A stretch of 64,000 nucleotides of DNA from Platerodrilus igneus (GCA_036346225.1 JARFIW010000453.1:6882001-6946000), one strand, 5' to 3'; positions 21,441 to 32,712 are shown, counted from the first letter of the stretch. Program-made: numbers and translations. The notes: generated from the sequence alone by a model not told the origin.

Positions 21441-24400
21441 CATACCTTTCTTAGCTACTTTCTTTTTTATTCTACCGCATCTTCTATCGTTTCCTTAATT
21501 ACGTAGTTGCTCTTTCAAGCATGTGCCATACAATGCATTCCTGTCGTCTATGTATTTTTAGTGATTTCTTTTCTTCAATCCTCTGTAAAACCTCATTAGA
21601 TTAACTGCTTTATTCAATTTATCCTTTAATATCCGTTCGCCTTTTAGTCTTTTGTAACGCAGACAGATTTAGTTCCGAATATATAAGAAGCTGCGTTCGG
21701 TACGAAACATTTAATTGCATACTTTGCGGCCAATAAAATACGTTCATTTTGTGTTAACACTGCCACCTTGACAACTGCGGTTCATGCTCTCTTCTCTCTC
21801 TCTTACAGTATTGTAAATTGCTACCCTAATTATTTAAATCTGTCCCATTTATTTAGCCTCATGTGACTACTTTAATGAACTTGTCATTCATATCTTCTGT
21901 TTCCGTTCAAATGCTTCAGTTTTTTCACACCGATACTCATAACATGCGTTTTGTAAGAGTTTGGTAAGTTTTAAATATTCTATCAAGCAAAATCTGCAGA
22001 TGTGAATTTTTTCCTTCATTCTGGCAGTATATTTATCGCTATTACGGAGGTATTCATTCATATTTTCTATCCACACTAGACATAATGATCAAAAGGTAGT
22101 TGACAACCTGATGTATTTGCGAAATCTTCTATTTAAAGAAATGAATACCACAATGATGCTGATTCCAAAACAGTCGACGCGCCCACTGCCTTCAATAGTT
22201 TGAAATATGTGAAAAACATTAAAAGCCAAGACGACAATATGGCTTCCTAAAACTATTGACTTTATTGGTACATTTGCAATCAATGTTTCAGAGACTAAAA
22301 GTTCCATAAGATTCTTTAATTCATTATCTCAGCTTACCGACTTGTTTGGAAAATCTATTCATTTGCTCTGTGAATAAAGCATTAAATAATTTTTCCAGAA
22401 TAGGAACTCGGCTTTTGACTGCCTTTGAACATGAAATAATAAAACAAATATAAGTTCAAGTATATATTTTGATTAAAACTTAATCGGGTCAATTTAGACA
22501 GTTTTGGGAACTTAGACGCCGTATAAGTACGTTGAAGTTGACGTGCCTACCTTATAACCCTTTGTAACGCGATCAAATTTAGTATTATATAATGCTTTAC
22601 CACAAAGGGTATATAGCCCGAAAGAAACAAGTTTTTGGAAAACTGTAAATTAAACCTTATTAAGTAAGACCGCTGTAATAAAAGTCGCGGATATCTCAAC
22701 TCAAAAAATTTTCTTTCAAACTTTTTTTTTAATATTCACAGGTATTGTGTAATGTTTTAGTAAAAAAAATGGATAGATCCCGAGAAAATTAACTTCTTCT
22801 AATGTTAGAATCAGGTCTTAAAGTTCTGTACCTTTAGCCTAACTTTTGATTTGTTCTTATACCAATTCTAACAGCGCTCTCTTTTTCTACTTTGCTACTC
22901 ACTCGTATTTCTACATTTCAGCTTTTATAATTATCTGTTGGCAAATAACTAATTAATTCTCTTCCGTCGATTATAATTGATGTCATTTCTCCCACTATAA
23001 AAATTCGTTCTATCAAAGTAATATGTTTTAATCTATGCTTACGCACAAAACTATTGTCACGTTACTTTGAAAAGTTCTGTATGCAATTTGTATTGTATTA
23101 TAATGCCTTTGGTGTTCGGGACGGACTATATCTATCTTTTGTAAATTATTTTTTATATGAAATGGATACGCCGCGTCATGGATTACTACGCCCAGAGTGT
23201 ATTTAAAAGAGGAAATGGTATACCTTTTGAAATAAAGTTTGTTAACTGAATAACCTTTATATAAACAAAATTTGAAATATCGTGCTTAATTAGCATTAAT
23301 TATTCGTTGAGCTATTATACCAGGTGCATCCAAATTTAGTTTGTTTGTTCAAATGTACTAAACTTTTCTTTTCCGTCTAATTTCTAGCTAGCGTAACGCA
23401 ACGTGTTACAAGTAATCAATATTTTTAATAGAATGTGCTTGATTTTTTTTTATTTAAAAAATTTAACTTTTGTGACAACCAACCTCCGTACATTATGTAA
23501 AGAATTTATTCATATTCTAATCTACATTTATCCACTTTAATTGTGTTTGGGACACCGATAGATGGTATATTTACACTAGTAACGTAAAGCTTTGAGGTCG
23601 AGTCTGCTCCTAGCAAATTCTATCGCAGTAAGGAGTTCTTAAATCAACAATAAAACATACCGCATAATATCTGATAGAAATTCATTTATTTTACACATGT
23701 GGTTTGTAAAATAATCTATTTTTATTTTTAAAGCAGAGCAAAGACCATAGATCATGGATTTTGGAAATAACAAAAGCAGTGTTTGTATATATGCTGACAC
23801 TGCAATACATTCTATACCTCTCAACTGTCAATACCATTTATTTCCCAACGTTATGAAAATGGGAACTGAAGAATATTATTGTATCTCAAATAAACTACAA
23901 TCCACAAAAGCAAAAGTAAGCGTGGGAATTGAAAGCGCATACAATGCAATTGAAGATGGTAATATAACACACATGATTTGAAGATTGTGAACTAGCAGTT
24001 GTATATATGTTATTCTTTTGATATGTCCTTGTATGTATTCAAAATAGGTATACAAATCTGCCGGAAATTTACTGTAAAAGAACTTTCTGAAATATCAAGT
24101 AACAGACGCATGCTATGACGGGGCTAATAGGGTCCGTACACCCTCCTACCCTTGCTAGGTGGTAAACGATTTATAAGGGTGATGGTTTTTTTCCTCATTA
24201 GTGTTCAAGATTAGAAATTAGTGACGCAATTTCAGTTCCTATCGATTTGAGTGCTAAATTGAAAAGCTTTATGGGTGCGACATGTATTACAATTATTGTA
24301 GCCACGTATTGCATTTAAATATTTGTTGTATTTATAGAACGCGTCAAGTTTTAACTATATATGAGTCAGGTGTTGGTTGAAATAGATCTACTGATAATTG

Positions 24401-25939
24401 TATCGAAAACCAAAGTGCTTAGCAACGCTGGGCTTAAGATCAGATTATTATATGTAGTGAGACCGTGGAAAAAGTAAATAATTTTATATATCTAGGAAGC
24501 TTGCCTAGTAGGGACAGAAAATTATGAAGAGAGATTGAGAAGAGGTCAAATCCTTGATATAAAGTAATCGATCGTTTTTCAAAAAGTTTTCATAGATTGT
24601 CAATTTTATTTTCCTGCTTCAACTGATTGTCTCTTTAAATTATAGAACGAACGGGAAATTTATTGTTAATCTATTATTTCAACATTGTAATTTTAATACA
24701 AGATATTTTGAAAATGCACCTTGATTCATGTCTATTAAGAACCTTTAACAGCACCCAACAAAAATAGATTGCTTGTATGCAGATTTTCCTTCTCAAATAA
24801 CTGCAGAGTTAAAATTTCGCAATATCCTACTAAATATTTATAAAATATAAACCAATACAAAATGAATTTTAAATGCTAATTACAATTTTTGAAATTATAC
24901 CATTCTATAAGTTTTACGCTTTTCACAATTTATCTGTTTAGTACCATTTTAAACTAATCTTAAATAGATGGTTTCCGAAAATCCACGTTGCTGGCAGTTA
25001 ACTTAAATGTAAGATCATGCTCGTATATTGCTGCTCAATTAAAAGGTTGCTCTTTTTTCTTACATAATACAGTAAATCTTCGACAATCTAGTGAAATGTC
25101 TAATGCATTAACTGAAGCTGTGATTGTGCGCTACAATTAAAATATATTACTATATGTTTTAGCTCAAAATGATTGTCATGAGTGTTAGCTAAATAGATAT
25201 TGCATTTATGGTAACCAAAAAAGACCCTACATTAAGATAAATATCAGACATTTAAGATTTTAATTACATTTATTGAGATTTAAGCTAAATTAAATTTTAC
25301 ACACTTAGAAATGTTTCAAACACTTACTATTCACTACTATTTTCTATATTCACTTTAACTGTATCAGACTTATATATCCAAAACCCGTGTTAAAAAAATT
25401 AAGCTGACAAATAAATATTTATCAAAATCAAGAAACAGCTACTAACTCATTTGCGTCTGTAGCTAACTGCTTATACTCTTACGGTAGTCACGTGCTAACT
25501 ACTTTCCTGCACGGAAAACAGACTGAGATACAATAGGAGGTATACTGTTTATTATAATACCCTACAAGTTATTCAGTGTTTTTGTTTTTATTCAACGTCT
25601 TTGCTAAAACTTCTTCCACTGAATTTGCCGCAAGACAGTGCCAAAAAGTGAACACCACATCCAAAATATCTCAGAAACAGCAACATTAAATGAGTTATTT
25701 TTTACGAATACAACATCGTTGGTAGTTCAATACTATTCAGCTAGCTGAATCCCTTGTATGTTTCAGTAAGTGTAAATAGATTGACATCTGAACACATAAT
25801 TTAAAAGAAAATTAGTTAATCAATATTCGGTTCCGTTTAGGAATTGAAATAATTCGAACTCGATTATTTGAAGAACAATTTGATTTGATACGCGCTCAAA
25901 ATATTTTGAATTTACATGTTGTAAAAAAATCAATCAGTT
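21441..25939. other. AT-rich stretch without clear genes
   Basis: The open frames are short. The best candidates are the two neighbouring minus-strand frames at 21888-22307, described separately, and a 75-codon frame at 23754-23981 that resembles nothing I recognise. No LTRs, tRNA-like sequences or tandem arrays stand out. Confidence 0.4.
21888..22307 (-). pseudogene. Possible chemoreceptor-like remnant (very uncertain)
   Basis: Two minus-strand open frames follow each other. The first (22089-22307, 72 aa) has two hydrophobic stretches, SIVLGSHIVVLAFNVFHIF and FGISIIVVFISLNRRFRK. The second (21888-22076, 62 aa) reads EKIHICRFCLIEYLKLTKLL followed by a cysteine-containing tail. A hydrophobic segment ending in N-R-R-F and then an amphipathic segment with L-x-K-L-x-x-L-x-N is loosely like the C-terminal half of insect gustatory receptors. 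I see no diagnostic motif (such as the TYhhhhhQF box). It may equally be chance. Confidence 0.15.
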
Positions 25940-27060
25940 TTTTATTGACTCTGTGCCTAAGTTGTTAGTTGATGATATAAACCCCGTTTTCAATTTCTAT
26001 AATAACAACACAATGTTAGATTATTCTGTTACATTCATTTTTAGGGAATTAAGTGATGTTATTGTTGCTACTGTTCTTGAGAAAATCAAAGCAAAGACAG
26101 CCGGTTCGGATGGCTTACCCATTAAAATGCTTAAATTATGCGTGCATCATATTACTCCATTCTTAAATTACTTAATTAGCTATTGTATAAAAGGTGGTAT
26201 TTATTCTACTAGTTAAAAATTGGTTATAGTAATGTCTGTAACAAAAAACAATAACCCTACGGAATTGAAACGTTTTTGGCCAGTTAGTATTTTGCCGGTA
26301 TTCTCCAAAATTCTAGAAAAGATATAGAATCACAGATCCGATTACACCTAGATCAATAAAACATTTTACCGGAGACGCAATCTGACTTTAGCTCTGAAAA
26401 TATTTGTAGTTCAGCCATTTGTACTGTAATGGACAATATTAGAAAGAAAATAGATAATTATAAATTAACGCTTCTGGTGCTACTAGACTACAGCAAAGCA
26501 TTTGATACTTTGAACGTCTCAATTTTAGTTGCTATCCTTACATATACTGGATTTGATATTACTTCGATTAATGTATTACAAAATTATTTAAATGATAAGA
26601 AAAAAGTTATAAATAATGTTACTTCTAGTATTTAATCATTGATTTCGAGCGTACCACAAGGATCTGTACTGGGTTCATTATTGTATGCGCTATATATAAT
26701 AAACGTGACTCGGTAGTTTAATTACTGTCGTTTGCACCACCATGCTGATGATACACAGATTTACTTATCACCTTATGTTAAGGATGTTAATTTAGAATGT
26801 TCTTAAACTAATGAAGTTCTAAAAAGCTTGGTGACATTTTCAAAAAGTCTCGCATATATAAGTCCAAAACCAACGCCCTATTGCTTGGACCAGCTAAGAT
26901 TGTAGATTTAGTACACCACAAATTTTTATTATTGTAGATAACCACCCAGTATAACCGTCTAAAACTGTTAAAAATCAAGTATTAATCATTGATAATCGTT
27001 TGAAATTTTTCGAGCATGTTGTTCAAATCCTAAAAAAACTTATATCTCACTGAAGACCGT
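25940..27060 (+). mobile_element. Jockey-like LINE reverse transcriptase remnant
   Basis: The plus strand shows the RT blocks of jockey-type LINEs in order. They are IKAKTAGSDGLPIKMLKL (about 26080), a piece with FWPVSILPVFSKILEKI (about 26275), LLDYSKAFDTLNVSIL (26475-26530), SSVPQGSVLGSLLYALYIIN (26645-26705), and an active-site block HADDTQIYLS (26741-26770) with H in place of the usual Y. It then reads SKTNALLLGPAKIVDLVHHK near 26865 and the tail motif for LxxH. Stops and frameshifts divide it into at least four frames, two of which are open (25953-26216 and 26429-26635). No endonuclease and no ends are visible, so only the RT centre remains. Confidence 0.85.
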
Positions 27061-27726
27061 TGTTAATGCGGCGGATAACCTTCGATAACCACAGATGGTA
27101 GAGAAAAAGTGGACATGTACGAAAAATAAAATAAGAATAGCGGAAATCTTCAAGTACTTACTTGAGTTATTAGGTTTAGCGATGTTCGAAGAACTCGTAG
27201 TAAAAACGTCGACTTTTGACAGGAGGTCGTATCTGTCTAACAAAAAACCATTGCGACGCACAGCACACTTTGAACTAAGTTTTAGCGGTACCTCAATAAC
27301 ACAGAGTAGCTTGAAGGCTGAATCGAGACAAAACTAATGACATTTAATATCCACAAGGCGGATGTGAGTTTACCTGCAAGCTAACAACATTGTTCTCACG
27401 TGTAAATTGGGATTATTGAAACAACTTACAAAATTAATTATCATATGTTAGATAAGGTTATTGCAAAGCACACTGTGTATTTTTATCGATTATTTATATG
27501 CTATAATTATGCTATAACTGACAGTAAATTAACTATAAATACAAACAGAACAACCATATTTTCTCATATGTCTATGGTGTAAAGACATATGAAAGAGTCT
27601 CCTACAGGCATATAGAGACAGGATGGTTAACAATTTACAGTAGGCAGCTGCTGCACTCAATTCAAATGTATATTAACATTTTAATGAACTAATTTCCACT
27701 TTATTTGTATAGAAAAATTAAGTTAA
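27061..27726. other. Unassigned stretch
   Basis: An 80-codon frame at 27095-27337 on + is open but resembles nothing I know. It begins right after the LINE remnant and may be part of its decayed 3' end. The rest is AT-rich and shows no gene. Confidence 0.35.
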
Positions 27727-27761
27727 GGTCCGATATTCATAGCGTCTGCCTTCGCACTCAT

Positions 27762-27830
27762 TAGAGAGTTTTCGCAAGACCTCCGCTAAAATAGCGTTAC
27801 ACGCTAACGCTATTTTAGACGTAATGCGCA
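27762..27830. repeat. MITE-like end with internal hairpin
   Basis: A 16-bp motif TAGAGAGTTTTCGCAA (27762-27777) recurs in inverse orientation at 38569-38584. Next to it the sequence TAAAATAGCGTTA ... TAACGCTATTTTA (about 27787-27820) forms a hairpin stem of about 13-15 bp. A related motif GTCCGATAT(T/C)CATA lies just outside both copies, at 27728 and 38586. This suggests transposon ends, possibly the borders of the Harbinger locus or two related MITEs. Confidence 0.5.
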
Positions 27831-27915
27831 TGCTCAGAACACAACGTGATGTTTTAGGAATAAGGGGACACGCTATTTGAAGGTAAATAAGGTTCTACTA
27901 CTACGTTGCGCTATT

Positions 27916-28063
27916 ATATTGTTACGTTTTTTTCGTGGCCCCACGTTGGACGCCAAAAATTCTGTTACGTTAATTCGTGGCCCCACGTTGGGCGCCAAAA
28001 TCTCTGTTACGTTTTTTTCGTGGCAGCCACGTTGGGCGCCAAATTTCTGCTACGTTGGCTCGT
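27916..28063 (-). repeat. Tandem array of tRNA-Lys PBS-like units
   Basis: Three and a half units of about 43-48 bp follow each other. Read on the minus strand each unit contains TGGCGCCCAACGTGG(GGCC), i.e. the complement of the tRNA-Lys 3' end as I remember it, followed by CACGAA...ACGTAACA. The ACGTAACA motif looks like the terminal bases of the LTR that should precede a PBS. One unit has TGGCGTCCAACG and one has a GGCTGCC variant, so the copies have diverged. The array sits just left of the LTR-like repeat 28064-28605. The plus-strand open frames across it are incidental. Confidence 0.8.
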
Positions 28064-28605
28064 AGCCGTGCGTAACCCAAAGAAAATCAAAGAAATGACC
28101 GGGCTCAATCGGATATTAGGGGGGGTTGTAGAAAGCAGACTGACATATGATGTATGCGGCGGTAAGGAGTTAGTAACAGTACCTGCAATAAAAGAAATTA
28201 GAATAGTCAACCTGCAATAAAAAAATTAGTCCTGCAAACCTGAAATAAAGAAAAAGCATAGCAGCAATGAAAAGTCTAAGTTATTCAGTACTTTGTAGAA
28301 TGTAAATAAAACTGTTTAGATAAACTATATAATATAATCACGATAAAAGCATTACAAAAATTTTTATCACAAAGTGAGGTAATATTGGGGAGTAGCAGAA
28401 ACGTTTCCTCACACACCAATTAAACATAAATCAGACAAAATGTTAACAAAAGATAAATAGATAAGACACAATTGATATGAGTAATCCAGTAGTATTGATT
28501 TTGTTTTTCTTTCTTTTTTTTTTTAGTAGCATTCACTTCTATTGTAAAAGGTATCAAAACGACAAAGATATTGCAAAACAACGGATAGATATTTAAAGTC
28601 ATATC
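28064..28605 (-). repeat. LTR-like dispersed repeat, copy 1
   Basis: It matches 63262-64000 in the same orientation over its whole length, including GACCGGGCTCAATCGGA, GTAGAAAGCAGAC, TTAGTCCTGCAAACCTGAAA and TTGGGGAGTAGCAGAAACG. It lies directly next to PBS-like sequence in both places, so it is most likely the LTR of an Osvaldo-like Ty3/gypsy element transcribed on the minus strand. The outer border on the right is not defined. There is no coding capacity. Confidence 0.7.
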
Positions 28606-29900
28606 AAGTAGGAAATAGTTCAACTTACATAAAGTCCTTCAGTAACGCTTCCTTGCATTTGAAGTGTGGGATTCACGATGTCCTGCACTAACGAAGCACT
28701 TCACCCTTGACTGTGAGGGTGTTGATGGAATTTCTTACACTTTACACTAATCACACCTACGTATTTCACTGGTGTTAGCAGCAGACATTATCATGCTGAT
28801 GGAACTATGTAGCATTGATAAATTTCTTGTTAATTCTATTTCCTGAGACAATAATTTCGAAATACTTTGTAACACAAATCGTAAAAAAAATGGTAATAAA
28901 AATTTAGAATCACGGGCTTTCAAGGCACGATGTAATGCATTAAACTAACAGTAACGTGAGGTGTTTTATTTGCTACCTTTGGTAACAGAGAAAAATCTAA
29001 TGTTTTTGAATAACGAAATTTGCGTAAGCAATGTTCTATTTTAGATACTTTGATAAAAAAAAAAGGACCGCGAAACTAGATCGCACACACAGTTTAAGTA
29101 TCAAAAGACAAAGCACCAACAAAAAAACACAATGAGTAAAGCACGTGAATCACTAAAGTCAATGTTCCGTAAAACACACGTCAAATTCTACCACTTTTAT
29201 TTCCAACAGAAAAGCAACAAAAACAATTAGTAAAGCTACGCGTATCACTAAAACCGTCAGTCAATGACCTTCCGTAAAACACGTGCGGTCGAGTAAAACA
29301 CGTTCGCCTATAAAGCATCTTTCCTTCGATGTAATCAGAGCTACACTCTCTACAGTTAATTTACGACTTTCGTTTCACAAAAAAAACAACTAAAATCGTG
29401 TCGTGCTTGTTAATGTACAATTCGAAAATTTATCTCGCATTCATTCTCACTATTTTCAAAGCAAAACGGAAAGCAGTATTTTTACCGTAATTGATATATA
29501 GAAACCAAGCACGAAACTCCAACCGCTCATCTGTTAATATTCAATCTTTGTTATTACAACCGCGTATCGTCTCTTATCTAGACTCATCTATAACATAAGG
29601 AACATCCAAAACGTGAATGTCGCAATCATATCTAATAATTAATTACAGCGGTTTATCATATTCGATAAGTCGGAAAGTAATTTACGAATAATCCAATTTA
29701 CAATTCATTACTTGCAATTCATTTATTAATGAAAATCAATCTTCAAATTATCTACTTTTAAAGTAATACCCACGAGTTAAATTGCCTACAAATCTGAATT
29801 ATTCTGAAGAATTTCCTTTATACAAACAGCGATCCCAAAGAAACGATGTATTTTTAAGTACTCTAACAGAAAGGGAGCGTAAAAAGGTTCAGCTATAAAA
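28606..29900. other. Non-coding stretch, partly tandemly repeated
   Basis: It may contain the rest of a long LTR next to the repeat at 28064-28605, but no second copy is in the window to test this. A diverged tandem duplication is visible at 29115-29290. Confidence 0.45.
29115..29290. repeat. Diverged tandem duplication of about 95 bp
   Basis: Unit 1 and unit 2 share AGCAACAAAAA-like starts, an ATGAGTAAAGC / ATTAGTAAAGC block, ATCACTAAA, GTCAATG and TTCCGTAAAACAC. Small insertions and substitutions distinguish the two copies. No gene is present. Confidence 0.65.
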
Positions 29901-31041
29901 ATGCCCGTTACAATATGTTCATCTCATTTTAAAAATAGTTTAAATATGAGTGAAGATATAAAAATTGAACGACTGCGGTTTTCTTCAACAGATGATCTAG
30001 CCCTTCTAAGGGAGCAAAACCCATTTGAAGATAGTTCTAGGTGGGATTTAATTCATAAAGGTATCGTTGAATTTTCTGTAAAAATTTTACACTGCGTGCG
30101 CTCAAAGATCACCTGGAGCTACTGGAATTATTTAAAAGGAATGATACAACTTAAATAAGTAAATGCAATATTAAAGTTTATTTCATTTCCTTATAAACGG
30201 GAATCATGTAAACATGTTGGAGTTATTTAACAACCATCAGGTAGCTAACATCTATGTAGAGCCAGGTAGTTAAGAAAACGATAGAAGAGTATAGGACGAC
30301 CTAGACCAAGCTATATTAGTCAAATTATTAGAAATTTAAGTTGTGAAGGGTATATGTAAAACTTTTAGATTAGCACAGAATAGAAAAGAAGTTAGAGCTG
30401 CGTCAAACCGACCTTAAGTAAGATCGAAAACCAAATAATGATGATGATATTAAAGTTGTAATTGTTTGTTTACTAAGGAATCTTGATTTGTTATTTAGAT
30501 CTGGAACGGACGAAGAATATCGAGAAAAACAAATTATATTGCAAAAGGTGTGTGACTCACAGCAAGATTGCAGATGATTCGTGCTCTTTTATCAAAAACA
30601 AATATAGTCAGGAAGCAAAAGTTCTGAAATCATATCGATGACGTTTGCCTGAGCTGACACCCACAATATTAAGTAAGACTTGAAGCTGCATCTATTCTGC
30701 TATTTGCCTTTCAATAATAGATATTTTCACTTAATAATGTGATATATTTTCTTTTCACATCTCCTAACAGCTCTACCCTAAAACGAAAGACAGATACAAC
30801 CTTAAAAGGCTTTACCTTGGATTTTATAAAGCAGCGGCATCTGAATGACACTCAGATAAGAGCCAAGCAGCTGCAATTAGATGAAAGAAAAATTGCAATC
30901 GTGAAGAGGCGAATGGCTCTTGAAGAGAAAAAGCTTGCGCTGGAAGAAAAAAAATACGAACACGAACAAAAAATTCAAAAAGAAAAACATAAAGCCGACA
31001 TAACAGAAAGGGAATGTCAAGCAAAACTACTTTTACAGTAA
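29901..31041 (+). pseudogene. Harbinger-type Myb/SANT-like gene, decayed, intron-containing
   Basis: Three separated coding pieces are readable. Piece 1 (29901-30157) has IERLRFSSTDDLALLREQNP, FEDSSRWDLIHKGIVEFSVK and, in a shifted frame, LKDHLELLELFKRND. Piece 2 (from 30499, after a TTATTTAG acceptor-like site) reads SGTDEEYREKQIILQKV. Piece 3 (from about 30772 to the stop at 31039-31041, after CTCCTAACAG) has KGFTLDFIKQRHLNDTQIRA and a highly charged coiled-coil-like tail rich in K, E, R and Q. This is the order of an insect DNA-binding family (N-P-F-E, then R-S-V-x-D-H-L-x-L-L-L, then S-G-T-x-E-E-Y) that I associate with PIF/Harbinger transposons, which carry a Myb/SANT-like protein beside the transposase. 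A frameshift and an early stop in piece 1, and a LINE fragment between pieces 1 and 2, mark it as dead. Confidence 0.65.
30179..30446 (+). mobile_element. 5'-truncated LINE 3' fragment with target duplication
   Basis: The piece is flanked by an 11-bp duplication ATATTAAAGTT (30168-30178 and 30447-30457). Its coding sense is recognisable only as the C-terminal end of an RTE-like LINE: GRPRPSYISQIIRNLSCEGY followed by LAQNRK-like and ASNRP-like pieces. This parallels GRPRLDYCTQIVKDVGCRGF and LAQNRNQWRYASNQS in the larger copies. It ends in an ATG-repeat tail, as those copies do. It inserted between the first two coding pieces of the Myb/SANT-like gene. Confidence 0.8.
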
Positions 31042-31489
31042 CAACGTTTGATTGAATATTTATTTAAATCGCAGCAATAATTAGATTAAAAGTTTAATAA
31101 TATGAAACATAAGAATACATTTTTATACATAATAAAAGCTACTTCGCAACATAAGTGTATATTTTTAATATATAAGTGTAAAAGATTAGAATTGCCCTAT
31201 TTATAAATGTATATAATTAATTGCAGTAACTATTTTGATTGAACTATTTAATTGAAGATGGTCTGTCTAGTGCATGGTTTAAGGAAAGCGATTCAAACAC
31301 GAGATACATTTTAAGTTGCCATTTAAAATTCACACAACTGTGTTCCGTTTTTTTAATTTCGTGAAATGGGATCCCTACAATTCCTTACATAACTATAATA
31401 ACTCAAAAGTACAAAAAAATATTAATATCTGTTCAGCTAATTTAAACCTAAGTAATTTTCTAACACCGTATGATTAATATTAAAATAAC
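31042..31489. other. Spacer between Myb/SANT-like gene and transposase
   Basis: This AT-rich sequence shows no recognisable coding. It lies between the stop of the plus-strand Myb/SANT-like gene and the 3' end of the minus-strand transposase, so the two genes converge here. Confidence 0.5.
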
Positions 31490-31682
31490 TCTTAGTTTGG
31501 ACAATTTGTTAAAATAATAGCAGTTTGGCACATTTTTCCAATATCTTGTAAAAGTAGTTTTTGATTTTTCTTAAAATCCAAAGAAGCGAATCAAAAAATA
31601 CTTTTCCAAATCCCTATTCCACAGCTTGTCGCACTACCGTCATCGAATTATTGAAATGTTGCTGTTCTTCCGTAAGTCGTCT
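31490..31682 (-). pseudogene. Harbinger (HARBI1-like) transposase, C-terminal part
   Basis: On the minus strand, after the hAT border, the reading includes FNNSMTVVRQAVE, matching the DDE_Tnp_4 pattern F-N-x-x-M-x-x-V-R-x-x-V-E-W that carries the final catalytic Glu. It is followed by pieces resembling F-A-F-L-D-F-K-K-N and K-M-x-x-x-x-x-I-L-x-N-C. Stops and frameshifts are present. The upstream core continues at 32713-33060, beyond the hAT insertion. Confidence 0.75.
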
Positions 31683-31699
31683 GTTGGAATCAGAGATGA

Positions 31700-31865
31700 A
31701 ATGGGTCACCGAAAGAGTGATCCATCACCCAGTAAACCCAAATAGGCATGTGACCCACGACCCAGTGACCCACTGACCCAAATTGACCCGGTGACCCAAC
31801 TTGATCGGGTGACCCAAATTGGCCCGGTGACACAAATTGACCCATAAACCCAAGATAATTTATGT
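31700..31865 (+). repeat. 18-bp minisatellite, left array of hAT element
   Basis: Repeated units with consensus TGACCCAAATTGACCCGG appear about six to eight times, with changes such as CAACTTGATCGGG. The array is inverted relative to that at 32512-32690, so together they act as long inverted subterminal regions. Confidence 0.85.
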
Positions 31866-32039
31866 CTACGCTTATCAAACATTGTCATCAACAAAATACT
31901 TTATTTATTTTAAATAATGACAAAATGTAAACAAAAGCACTAAAAATAAGAAAGAATTATAATATATAAATTCAAATTATCTTATAAACCTACTTAATAA
32001 AGGAAGGTTACATCACTTATGAATTTATGATGACCAGGC

Positions 32040-32340
32040 TATATTCTTAAAATTCCGTTGTTTAAAATTCTGAAACAATAAGTTGACTTTCTACGGCATC
32101 AGCCTTGAGTCGTGTCCTATCTTTGAGTGTTATTTTTCCAGCACCAGAAAAATGTCTCTGGCTCAGCAGATGAAGCCGAAATTACTAGGATTTTTGGCAA
32201 TTTTGCTTAGAAGTGGGTATTTCTTTTTATTAACAACCCAGCATTTTAATGGATCAAATCGTACTTCATCATTATCGTTATCACCATTAAAAGGACCAAT
32301 TAAACTTTTATAAGTGCGTTCTTTGTTGCTTATAAAATTC
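32040..32340 (-). pseudogene. hAT transposase dimerisation-domain remnant
   Basis: The minus strand reads VRFDPLKCWVVNKKKYPLLS and KIAKN, then in shifted frames a serine-rich block SASSAEPETFFS with GAGKIT and KDRTRLKADAVESQLIVSEF. This is the order of the hAT C-terminal domain (W-W, then Y-P-x-L-x-x-x-A, then S-A-S-S-E-R-x-F-S-x-A-G). A frameshift lies in the middle. The plus-strand frame at 32083-32313 is its shadow. Confidence 0.8.
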
Positions 32341-32511
32341 CGCAGCTCTTCTTCGGTCTGCTATTTAAAATATAAAGCGCGTGTAGAAAGTCACTAACTA
32401 AACCAGTAATTTTATATATAATCTTGTGAATGTACTTAATAAACTGACCTGAAAGTTCACTAAACTACGGCTTTACCTAGATAAAGCCAATCTGTTACTA
32501 TATTAATTTGG

Positions 32512-32690
32512 GCCACTGGATCAATTTCGGTCACCGGGTCAATTTAGGTTACCGGATCAATTTGGGTCGCCGGATCAATTTGGGTCGCCGGGTCAATTGG
32601 GGTCACCGGATAGATTTGGGTCCATACACTGACCCATTGACCCGGTGACCCAAACAAAAAGTGACCACTTGAACCCACTGACCCACTTGA
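32512..32690 (-). repeat. 18-bp minisatellite, right array of hAT element
   Basis: The plus strand shows GGTCACCGGATCAATTTG and variants (GTCGCCGGGTCAATTGGG, GTTACCGGATCAATTTGG) about six times. It then switches orientation near 32628 to TGACCCATTGACCCGGTG-like units. The array itself therefore contains an internal inversion. Confidence 0.85.
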
Positions 32691-32712
32691 CCCATGGCCC
32701 ATTTCCTCTCTG

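Larger units (their letters stand above)
31691..32712 (-). mobile_element. Short hAT element with minisatellite ends
   Basis: The ends read inward as CAGAGATGAAATGGGTCA (left) and CAGAGAGGAAATGGGCCA (right, reverse complement), typical of hAT terminal inverted repeats. They are flanked by a perfect 8-bp target duplication GTTGGAAT (31683-31690 and 32713-32720), the hAT length. Just inside each end is an array of an 18-bp repeat, the arrays being inverted to each other. The centre keeps a decayed piece of the hAT C-terminal dimerisation domain on the minus strand. The element inserted into a Harbinger transposase and is now a non-autonomous remnant of 1022 bp. Confidence 0.9.

Noticed and set aside
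23754..23981. 75-codon open frame
   Set aside because: No recognisable motif, no neighbouring exon and no repeat context; could be chance in AT-rich DNA.
27906..28220. 104-codon frame across the PBS-like array
   Set aside because: Repeated amino acid pieces come from the DNA repeats; the sequence continues into the LTR-like repeat, which is non-coding in copy 2.
31700..32690. CRISPR-like array of short repeats
   Set aside because: The 18-bp units are adjacent without unique spacers, and the setting is an insect hAT element; it is a minisatellite.
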